Source: a virus. From it: DNA of 27,885 bases. Position 1 is the stretch's first letter; each line of letters begins with the position of its first letter. The notes under the pieces are model-generated. The model worked only from the letters and a program-made list of their open reading frames with translations. It ran no database searches and was not told the origin of the DNA. Positions 21,793-27,885 of the stretch are shown one piece after another. Where the stretch lies: positions 1-27,885 of IMG/VR virus record IMGVR_UViG_3300025117_000936. One strand, given 5' to 3'. The position numbers and the translations under genes are program-made.

Positions 21793-22725
21793 TCAGCGCA
21801 CGATCACGCTGTATTCGGGGCCGCTGCCGTCCTGCACGAACGGGCCCTGCAGCTGCAGGGCGGCGATGTTCTGCACCTCCTGGCGCTGGGGCGACAGCAG
21901 CTGCGTCTTCGGCGCGGTGATCTCCACGATGTTGCCGGGGACCGTACCGTGGATGTAGCTGAAGGCCATCAGGGTTTCGGCGTTCACGTCGTTGTAGAAG
22001 TTGTGCGTGCCCACGTCGGGCTCTTCCACCGTGCCCTGCCAGGTCGCCATGCGGTCGACCTGCTGCACCTGCTCTTCTTCCGAATGTTCGTAGAACTCGA
22101 CGCGCTGGCCGAAGTCCACGGACAGTTCGTGCAGGCCGGCCAGGTAGCTGCCCACTTCGAACTCCACCGTTTCGGCACGGAAGGGCTGAGGCTTGACGAA
22201 CGCCGACAGCACAGTACCCAGGGCGGTGGGCTGGTCGACCACCGGGCCGAACAAGCCGGTGAATTCGAACTGCAGCCACGGGTATTCCCGCTTCCGGCTG
22301 CTCATCTTCACCGTGCCGCGTGCGCCGGTGACCTTGTGCAGCGTGCGACCGACCAGCACCCACATGGTCAGACTGTTGGTGTCCTGGTCCTTGGGTTCGT
22401 AGGTCACGCTGGTGTCGGCCACGATGGTTTCGGTGTGGCCACAGCCCAGCATCAGCACACCCCAGGCAGGGGCCACGCCCAGGTCGCCACTGCCGGCCAG
22501 CGCGACTTCGCCGGTGATCTTCACGTGCTTGCCGACCATCGTGGCGGCCTTTGCGCCGAACAGTTCGGTGTCTACGTCGAATTCCAGCTGGTCGCCTTCC
22601 AGCGGGGAGATGGAAAGGTTCCGGGTCTGGATTGCGTTCAGCGCGCCGGTGGGCCCGGCGTCGACGCCATAGGTGGCTTCGATCTTCGCCAGTAGCGCCT
22701 TCTTCTTGAAAAACAGCTTGGCCAT
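21793..22725 (-). CDS. Major tail tube protein
   Basis: The protein has 310 residues, acidic and beta-rich. Its N-terminus is MAKLFFKKKALLAKIEATYG, with the LxKxExTYG pattern seen in phage tail tube proteins. A middle region (about 75-170) contains the long loop strands WGVLMLGCGHT and WLQFEFTGLFGPVVD. It starts with a GGAG ribosome binding site. It lies between the small gene after the tail terminator and the chaperones, which is the canonical place for the tail tube. The 85-base gap to the chaperone start contains the chaperone's ribosome binding site and a GC-rich hairpin without a T run. Confidence 0.85.
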   Translation of the reverse strand: MAKLFFKKKALLAKIEATYGVDAGPTGALNAIQTRNLSISPLEGDQLEFDVDTELFGAKAATMVGKHVKITGEVALAGSGDLGVAPAWGVLMLGCGHTETIVADTSVTYEPKDQDTNSLTMWVLVGRTLHKVTGARGTVKMSSRKREYPWLQFEFTGLFGPVVDQPTALGTVLSAFVKPQPFRAETVEFEVGSYLAGLHELSVDFGQRVEFYEHSEEEQVQQVDRMATWQGTVEEPDVGTHNFYNDVNAETLMAFSYIHGTVPGNIVEITAPKTQLLSPQRQEVQNIAALQLQGPFVQDGSGPEYSVIVR

Positions 22726-22802
22726 GTCGGTCTCCTAGTGCCCCGGCCTGAGACCGTCGTGGGGCGTTTTCAATCGGGGTGTGTAGCCGCGCGCACGCGC
22801 GA

Positions 22803-22988
22803 TTACTTCTGCTCTTTTCGCTTGAACCGCGTCGCGTCGAAACGGGTTTCGGTGTTCGCCTGCTTGATGCGGTCTTCGCGGATCGCCTGCACCGCAGCAT
22901 CGGATTTCTTCGCCTGCGCAGCAGCGGGCGGCGCAGTGGTGGTTTCGCCGGCGGCGCCGGCAGTGGTGGGGGTGGGCTTCTGGTTCAT
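22803..22988 (-). CDS. Small basic phage protein
   Basis: The protein has 61 residues. An Ala/Thr/Pro-rich N-terminal half is followed by a charged helix (AVQAIREDRIKQANTETRFDATRFKRKEQK). It lies 11 bases after the tail terminator stop and 77 bases before the tail tube start. No family is recognised. It could be a tail assembly accessory protein. Confidence 0.55.
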   Translation of the reverse strand: MNQKPTPTTAGAAGETTTAPPAAAQAKKSDAAVQAIREDRIKQANTETRFDATRFKRKEQK

Positions 22989-22999
22989 TGCGGGCTCCG

Positions 23000-23455
23000 T
23001 CAGTTGACTTCGAACACTTCCCAGGTGCTGACCACCCAGGCATAGGGGGTTTCGATCTGCTGGCTGTTGACTACCGACTGCAGCACCAGCGCCTGCAGGG
23101 GTTCGGTGGCCATGGCTTCATCGGCCAGTTGTTCCAGTTCGTGGATCAGCACGAATTCGGCTTCCTCGACGTCCAGGCCGGTGGCGCCTGCGTCCAGCAG
23201 TACCTGGCCCACGATGCTGATGCGCACGCGGCCGTTCTCCGACGCGCGCAGTACGTCGGTATCCATGCCGTTGTCGCTGGTTTCGTAGGGATAGCGGGTG
23301 ATGCCGCCGAACAGGACCATCCAGACGCCGCGACGCAGGTCGGGATCCTGGCGCAGGGCGAAGTCCTTCCATTCGCGCGTCACCAGGCGGTCCGGGTTGA
23401 TCTCGCCCAGGCGTTCGGTGATGGCCTGCAGGATGGGCAGGTAACGGGTACTCAT
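23000..23455 (-). CDS. Tail terminator-like protein
   Basis: The protein has 151 residues, with an N-terminal helix (ILQAITERLGEI), a Trp-rich strand (GVWMVLFGGITRYPYE) and a C-terminal strand ending in YAWVVSTWEVFEV. Size and place, after the HK97 gp10-like neck gene and before the tail tube, are those of lambda gpU-type tail terminators, which cap the tail and join it to the head. Its start overlaps the previous gene by 4 bp (23452-23455). The family match is by position and profile. Confidence 0.65.
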   Translation of the reverse strand: MSTRYLPILQAITERLGEINPDRLVTREWKDFALRQDPDLRRGVWMVLFGGITRYPYETSDNGMDTDVLRASENGRVRISIVGQVLLDAGATGLDVEEAEFVLIHELEQLADEAMATEPLQALVLQSVVNSQQIETPYAWVVSTWEVFEVN

Positions 23456-23946
23456 GCGGATCCGCCTTGTGCCAGACCTTCACCGACTGCAGCGCGGATC
23501 AGGGCATTGATGCGATCGCGCTTCGCCTCCAGCGCAGGTTCGGCGAACGGCTGCGCCGGCACGCCACGCTGGGCGATCCTTCGGCGGAGAAGATGCGCCA
23601 GCTGCAGGCGCGTCATGCCGGGGGTGCGGGGGGTGATGCCCTTCATGCGGATCCAGTCGACCATTTCCGCCAGCGGCGGCCGGCCACCGGGGCCGGTGCC
23701 TTTCTCCTGGTAGTAGGCGTGTCGTTTCGGGAACGTGATGTGCTGTTCCAGGGGCGCCGGGTGGCTGACCCCCACCGATGTCACGATTTCGCTGCGGAAC
23801 TTCGGGGCGCGCTGCTTGGCTTCGTTCGACGTCTCCAGGGCGCCGCGCCACAGTGCGCTGCCCACGCGCTGCAGCACCGCGCGATCGCGGCCCAGGATCG
23901 CAGCGGCGATCGCCTGGGCGTTGTGGCTGATGCGCAGTTCCATCAC
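23452..23946 (-). CDS. Tail completion/neck protein (HK97 gp10-like)
   Basis: This 164-residue protein starts with two Met codons and the basic helix RDRAVLQRVGSALWRGALETSNEAKQRAPK. A conserved-looking YYQEKGTGPGGRPP loop follows, and a C-terminal helix ends in PALEAKRDRINALIR. The pattern of helix, strand and the FAEPALEAKRDRI ending resembles HK97 gp10/minor tail-neck proteins. It overlaps its upstream and downstream neighbours by 4 bp each. Confidence 0.65.
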   Translation of the reverse strand: MMELRISHNAQAIAAAILGRDRAVLQRVGSALWRGALETSNEAKQRAPKFRSEIVTSVGVSHPAPLEQHITFPKRHAYYQEKGTGPGGRPPLAEMVDWIRMKGITPRTPGMTRLQLAHLLRRRIAQRGVPAQPFAEPALEAKRDRINALIRAAVGEGLAQGGSA

Positions 23947-24575
23947 TCGGCCTTGTTGAATTCGTCCAGAAATGCCTGGTAGAGCGCGGCCGCGGTCATG
24001 TTCTTGGGCTGGCTTTCGCCGCCCTGGCCAGCGCGCAGGGTGATGGGCTTGCTGTGGTTGCGAATGGTCAGTTCGCGCATGGCTTCGGCTTTCGCGCGCA
24101 ACAGCACCAGGTCCAGCTCGATGTCCGTCACGCTGGTGGCCTCGCCGGGGTTATCCGGAAGGGTGTGCGCGGCGAAGTAGTAGAACGGGAAGACAGCACC
24201 GAAGGCACCGATCTGCGCTGCGTTCGGCGGCGGGGACAGATGCAGTTCTTGGGCGGTACCGGCGGCCACCAGGCGCAGCGTGGGCAACGGACCGCGCGGC
24301 ATGTTCCAGGGCGCCGTCTGCAGTTCCTGGACGCCCCAGGGCGAGCCCTTCACCTGGATCAGATCCGCCGGCGCCGGATAGGCCACCTGGCCGGCTTCCA
24401 GTTGCAGCTGGCCCGCATGCGTCCGGGGACGCTTGCGCACGCCCACCGCGCGACCAGCGATGCGCAGGTGCCGCAGGAAGTCCGCATCGTTGGGCGCGAC
24501 GAAAAGCCCCGCTGAATCCATCAGCGAGGCCTTGTGCTGGGCGATCAGTTCCGCGGTGGTGTACGGGACGCCCAC
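23943..24575 (-). CDS. Head-tail connector (adaptor-like) protein
   Basis: The 210-residue protein begins with a helical segment (TTAELIAQHKASLMDS), and a beta-rich middle (about 60-135) is followed by a C-terminal helix (TAAALYQAFLDEF). The location between the capsid-associated genes and the neck protein, with 4-bp overlap to the latter, suits an adaptor or head-completion protein. No signature is strong enough for a family name. Confidence 0.55.
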   Translation of the reverse strand: MGVPYTTAELIAQHKASLMDSAGLFVAPNDADFLRHLRIAGRAVGVRKRPRTHAGQLQLEAGQVAYPAPADLIQVKGSPWGVQELQTAPWNMPRGPLPTLRLVAAGTAQELHLSPPPNAAQIGAFGAVFPFYYFAAHTLPDNPGEATSVTDIELDLVLLRAKAEAMRELTIRNHSKPITLRAGQGGESQPKNMTAAALYQAFLDEFNKAE

Positions 24576-24583
24576 GGCCGCGG

Positions 24584-25153
24584 TTACTCCTTCGCGCCTT
24601 CGGCCAGGATGGCTTCCGCTTCCTGCGCCGCCTTTTCGAACGCCGCGATGACCGCTTCGCGGTTCTGGTTCTCGCGCTCCACCTCGATGCCCAGGCGGTA
24701 GCTGGCCAGGATCCGTTCCAGGTCCTCGCGCGGGGTCTCGCTGTGGTCGACGTTCGACAAGTTCGCCAGCAGCGTGGCTTCGTCAAGATCCGCCAGCTGT
24801 TCCTTCGCACGCGCGCGGTCGCGCTCGGCTTCGGTGGCCTGGTCCAGGCGGTCCAGTCGCTCGAGCTCCAGCGCCTGGATCAGCGTGCTGCGCGCCTTGT
24901 CGCCGCGGCCGCGCTCGGCTTCCAGCAGCTGGTCGATCTCTTCCGCCGGCCGATCCTTCAGCGATTCGACCACCTTGGCCACGCTGGTCTTTTCAAGGTA
25001 GCCCACCAGGTCGACGGTCACGATCGCTTCTTCTTCGGCCGGCGGCGCCGGGATCAGCGTCGGATCCACCGGGCGTGTCTCGCCGGGCTTGATGTACGTG
25101 CCGCCGATGTACACGCCGGTCTTGCCGGTGTTCGTGTAGGGGATGCGTTGCAT
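24584..25153 (-). CDS. Phage protein with long charged helix, capsid-adjacent
   Basis: The protein has 189 residues. The N-terminal part (TGKTGVYIGGTYIKPGETRPVDP) forms a small beta domain, and residues about 65-189 are a long highly charged helix, almost certainly a coiled coil. The start at 25153 has GGAG upstream; a longer frame starts at 25183 but crosses the terminator hairpin. It lies between the capsid gene and the connector. Capsid decoration, stabilisation and head-completion roles are all possible. Confidence 0.55.
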   Translation of the reverse strand: MQRIPYTNTGKTGVYIGGTYIKPGETRPVDPTLIPAPPAEEEAIVTVDLVGYLEKTSVAKVVESLKDRPAEEIDQLLEAERGRGDKARSTLIQALELERLDRLDQATEAERDRARAKEQLADLDEATLLANLSNVDHSETPREDLERILASYRLGIEVERENQNREAVIAAFEKAAQEAEAILAEGAKE

Positions 25154-25167
25154 GGGGTTCACTCCAG

Positions 25168-25195
25168 AAAGGGGCGGGCCCATTGCGGGCCCGCC
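25168..25195 (-). terminator. Hairpin after the capsid gene
   Basis: A perfect 9-bp stem joins 25173-25181 and 25187-25195 around a 5-base loop. On the minus strand it is followed by CC and TTTCT, a weak tail. It lies between the capsid stop (25217) and the next start. It may partially terminate, giving excess capsid mRNA over downstream genes. Confidence 0.6.
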
Positions 25196-25216
25196 TTGCT
25201 CTGACTGCGGGGAGGG

Positions 25217-27703
25217 TTAGGCAGCGCGGCCGGTGGCGCTGTAAGCCACCACGCTGGTGAAGCGGGCGCGGTACTCCGCCGGCACGTGGATGCTGCTGAA
25301 CTCTTCGCCGTAGGACAGCTTGCGGCCGGTCGGGCGACCGTTCGGGCCCACCGCTTCGAACGGCGCACCGAAGCCGAACGGCTTGGCAATGGTGTACGCG
25401 GTCGCGCCACGCTGGCCCATGATGATCCGCTCTTCGCCCAGGTCGATGCCCGGCGCGTTGGTGGACCAGCAGCCCACGCCCTTGATGTCGGCCAGGTCAC
25501 CACTGACCGTCACGGACGAATCGGCGCGCTTGCCGGCGGCGGTGTACTGCTCGGCGTTGGTCGCTTCGTCATTGAGGGTGTAAGCCATCAGGGCGAAGTC
25601 GGGCTGCACGAAGCGATCCTGCGCCAGACGCGCCTTGCGATCGCCGAAGGCCTGGATCAGGCCATTCAGGTGCTTGACCTTCTCCACACCGTTCGGCACG
25701 TCCAGGTCGAACAGCACGATGTTCGTTTCCTGGTAGAAGTCGGCGGTGATGGTCAGGCCCGGCTGCGGCACGCCCGCCTGGTTGACGATCTGCACCAGGC
25801 CCAGGTTGTAGTTCACCACCCGGTAGTAGTTGCCGGCGGCCTGCGTGCCGCTGCCGTCGTAGCGCGGACGCGCGGTGCCGCCGACGCGGACCACCATCGG
25901 CTGCTGTTCGCTGCCGATCGCCGTGCCCTTCAGGTCGCGCGGCTGCCACGGACGGACGATCGGGAAGCGATCGGCCGGCACGCGGTAGGTGCCCGGGTTG
26001 CCCGCCGATTCGGTCAACGCCACAGCGTTGCGGACCACGGCGCCGTAGGCGGCGGACTCGCGCTGCATGTGGTTGGCGATGCGACGGCCGACGTTCTCGC
26101 GCATCACGCGCGAGTTGCTGACCAGGGCACGCGCCCACGCGTCGTAGTTGATCAGGCTGTTGCGCAGGCTGAAATACGCCGCTTCGTTGGTCACGTCCAG
26201 GCTGATCTTCATCGGGACGATATAGGCGTAGTCGTTTTCGATCGACACGCCGCCCGGCGGGATCTCCTGGCCTTCGTACACCACGCCATCGTTGCGCAGG
26301 GCGCTGATGTCGCGCTTCTCGTAGGGGATGGAGTGGGTCGGGGCGGCGGTCAGGTCGACGTTGGTGGCAACCAGGTCCAGCACCCGGTTGTCGGACGTGG
26401 CTTCCAGCAGCACGGCGCGCTGGTAGCTGGCCGGCAGGCTCAGGTCGCCAGACTCGACCGGGCCACCGGCCAGGCGCTTGCTTTCGTCGTGCAGGCGCTG
26501 GGCGTTGGCTTCATCGAAGGCGGCCAGCAGCTTCTTCTGGAACGGCGTCTGCTTGTCTTCGTCCGGCAGGCGCAGCTGGTGGCCCAGCATGGTGCTGCGC
26601 AGGCCGTTGTGCACCGCCTGGGCCAGCGACTTGATGGTGTTGCTGTCGTCCACGCTGATGCGCGGCGAGCCGCCGGCGGAGTAGCCCATCTGCGCCAGCT
26701 TGCGGTTGGCCTCCATCTGCTCGCCGATGGCGATCTGCTTGGCGGCCAGTTCGCGCACCTGGTCGTCGGTCCACGCGCCAGTGATCACCGGCAGGACGCC
26801 CGACAGCTGCGTGCGGGTCTGCTCGCTCAGGGTGGTGGCGGCTGCCAGGGTGTCGGTGAACAGCTTCTGCCGGGCGCTGGTGTTGGTGGCGGCCTGCTGC
26901 GCGGCGGTGGCCTGTTCGGCCAGGGCCTTCTGCACGGCGGCGGCGATCGCTTCCGGCGTGGCCTGTTCGACCGGGTTGGTCACGGACAGCTGCACGACGG
27001 CGTTGCTGCCGGCGGCGGCCAGGGCCTTGGCGATGCCTTCCCACTGCGTGAGGAACGCCGCATCGTCTGCGTCGTCGGCCAGGGCGCGCGCGCCCATGTT
27101 GAAGGATTCTTTGATGCCGGCCAGCTGGGCTTCCGACAGCACGATGCCGCGGGCCTTCAGGTGGGCGAGGAATTTTTCCCAACGGTTCATAGCGATTGTC
27201 TCCAGGGATTCGGTGAGTTGGCGCGCGAGCCCCGGATGAACAAACACAGGGCCGGAAGTGGATGCGGTGACGGACAGGGTCACGGGGTCCAGGCGCTTGA
27301 TGACGGGGCGGATCGTCAGACCCGCGCCCAGCAGTACGCACCCGTGTTCGTTGCCCTGTTCGTTGTCGCGGAAGGCTTCGTGAAACTCGGCCGACAGGTA
27401 GCGGAACCCGCGCTTGCGCACGGCATCGGTTCCGAAGTCGGTCCATTCAACCTGTGCGCGCAGGCGGCCGTTGTCGACCTTGAGCGCCAGGATCTTGGCC
27501 GCGGCGCCGTCGCCGGGCTTGTGGTCCACGTCCAGGAAGATGTCCTGGCCCAGCACGCGCGCGTCGAAGTTGCGCACCATCTGCGCCAGCATCGTGGGCG
27601 TGATTTCGAAACGGCCGTAGCGCGGATCCGTGAAGCTACCGGTGCGCGTGATCGTCACCCAGGAGCGCTCGACGCCTTCCGCCAGTTCGACCGTGTTGGA
27701 CAT
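25217..27703 (-). CDS. Protease-scaffold-major capsid protein fusion
   Basis: A single open frame reaches from the stop at 25217 to 27820 (867 residues). I prefer the Met at 27703 (828 residues, MSNTVELAEG...), because the ATG at 27820 directly follows the T run of a strong terminator and has no ribosome binding site. The 27703 start also lacks a clear one, so this is unsettled. Numbering from 27820: residues about 45-190 are a Mu gpI-like prohead protease (SWVTITRTGSF, DIFLDVDH, FRYLSAEF). Residues 211-430 are a helical, Ala/Gln-rich scaffold-like region. About 450-867 is the major capsid protein, with the beta-rich body and a C-terminal domain typical of HK97-fold capsids. An in-frame ATG at 27190 has GGAGA upstream (own entry). 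Confidence 0.8.
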   Translation of the reverse strand: MSNTVELAEGVERSWVTITRTGSFTDPRYGRFEITPTMLAQMVRNFDARVLGQDIFLDVDHKPGDGAAAKILALKVDNGRLRAQVEWTDFGTDAVRKRGFRYLSAEFHEAFRDNEQGNEHGCVLLGAGLTIRPVIKRLDPVTLSVTASTSGPVFVHPGLARQLTESLETIAMNRWEKFLAHLKARGIVLSEAQLAGIKESFNMGARALADDADDAAFLTQWEGIAKALAAAGSNAVVQLSVTNPVEQATPEAIAAAVQKALAEQATAAQQAATNTSARQKLFTDTLAAATTLSEQTRTQLSGVLPVITGAWTDDQVRELAAKQIAIGEQMEANRKLAQMGYSAGGSPRISVDDSNTIKSLAQAVHNGLRSTMLGHQLRLPDEDKQTPFQKKLLAAFDEANAQRLHDESKRLAGGPVESGDLSLPASYQRAVLLEATSDNRVLDLVATNVDLTAAPTHSIPYEKRDISALRNDGVVYEGQEIPPGGVSIENDYAYIVPMKISLDVTNEAAYFSLRNSLINYDAWARALVSNSRVMRENVGRRIANHMQRESAAYGAVVRNAVALTESAGNPGTYRVPADRFPIVRPWQPRDLKGTAIGSEQQPMVVRVGGTARPRYDGSGTQAAGNYYRVVNYNLGLVQIVNQAGVPQPGLTITADFYQETNIVLFDLDVPNGVEKVKHLNGLIQAFGDRKARLAQDRFVQPDFALMAYTLNDEATNAEQYTAAGKRADSSVTVSGDLADIKGVGCWSTNAPGIDLGEERIIMGQRGATAYTIAKPFGFGAPFEAVGPNGRPTGRKLSYGEEFSSIHVPAEYRARFTSVVAYSATGRAA
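27188..27203 (-). promoter_or_regulatory. Internal ribosome binding site and start for the scaffold-capsid part
   Basis: GGAGA (minus strand, 27203-27199) lies 9 bases from the AGGAG-type core to ATG at 27190-27188, followed by AACCGTTGGG (MNRWEKFL). This is in frame with the whole fusion and marks the change from protease to helical scaffold sequence, so the capsid could be made alone. Confidence 0.65.
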
Positions 27704-27820
27704 GCAGCGGCGGGTGCCGGCGAGATCGTCATCTTCGTGCAGGAAGAGGATGCGAGCGCCCACCATGCTGGCGAACTTGGCCGATGCGGGTGCAATGCCG
27801 GTTGCGTGGATTCGCTGCAT

Positions 27821-27858
27821 AAAAAAAGCCGGGCCCGTTCTTAACGGATGCCCGGCTT
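27821..27858 (-). terminator. Strong intrinsic terminator in front of the capsid gene
   Basis: On the minus strand, a 7-bp GC stem (27850-27856 with 27828-27834), then a 5-bp stem (CCGTT/AACGG) with a two-base bulge and a 3-base loop, is followed by seven Ts at 27827-27821. It ends transcripts coming from upstream head genes beyond the window, and its T tract abuts the ATG at 27820. No clear promoter was seen between it and 27703. Confidence 0.9.
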
Positions 27859-27885
27859 AGTGCCTTGTGGGATGCGACGAAACTA

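Noticed and set aside
21572-22900. 442-codon minus-strand ORF overlapping the tail tube gene
   Set aside because: It is out of frame with the recognised tail tube protein and crosses several genes. Arg/Gly-rich shadow sequence.
25286-27844. Plus-strand ORF of 852 codons opposite the capsid fusion
   Set aside because: It is antisense to recognisable protease and capsid domains, with no recognised motif. The lack of stops reflects base composition.

Overview
The window holds the end of a GC-rich gammaproteobacterial chromosome segment and the left part of a long-tailed (siphovirus-like) prophage inserted at a tRNA-His gene. The partial isocitrate dehydrogenase, the NhaC-type antiporter, the Bax-inhibitor-1 protein and the Pro-Arg-His tRNA cluster, together with the high GC content, suggest the Xanthomonadaceae (Stenotrophomonas, Lysobacter, Luteimonas or Pseudoxanthomonas-like). 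That placement is inferred from resemblance only.

Host part, 1-2982: the 3' end of a TCA-cycle dehydrogenase with an intrinsic terminator, a sodium/proton antiporter gene, a convergent Bax-inhibitor-1 gene, and a tRNA-Pro(TGG), tRNA-Arg(TCT), tRNA-His(GTG) operon behind a good sigma70 promoter. All three tRNAs encode CCA.

Element edge and control region, 2971-7185: a large serine recombinase ends inside the 3' end of tRNA-His, so the prophage boundary lies there. It is translationally coupled to a small gene with a possible helix-turn-helix. Next comes a complete tyrosine recombinase, so the element has two unrelated site-specific recombinases. About 0.55 kb of non-coding DNA follows, with repeated CGTGGG motifs, several perfect inverted repeats and a polypyrimidine/polypurine tract. 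Then comes a small divergent gene with an AT-hook-like motif and a ribbon-helix-helix-like domain, preceded by an 18-bp palindrome that overlaps a -10 element.

Late operon, 7189-27820, all on the minus strand and transcribed right to left: protease-scaffold-capsid fusion, head-tail connector and neck genes, tail terminator, tail tube, tail assembly chaperones G/GT joined by a -1 frameshift, tape measure, a 1108-residue tail fibre/tip protein ending in a Hint (intein-like) domain, small unknown genes, a 659-residue tail protein with an N-terminal SPRY-like domain, another tail protein, then lysis: M15 endolysin, two holin-like membrane proteins, and overlapping inner and outer spanins. Most genes abut or overlap by 1-4 bp, as expected for coupled translation. 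The terminase, portal, repressor and replication genes and the right attachment site must lie beyond the right edge of the window.

The most interesting points are the Hint domain on the tail fibre, the in-frame capsid fusion with an internal ribosome binding site and a strong terminator in front of it, the paired serine and tyrosine recombinases, the recombinase stop codon inside tRNA-His, and the iteron-like regulatory region.
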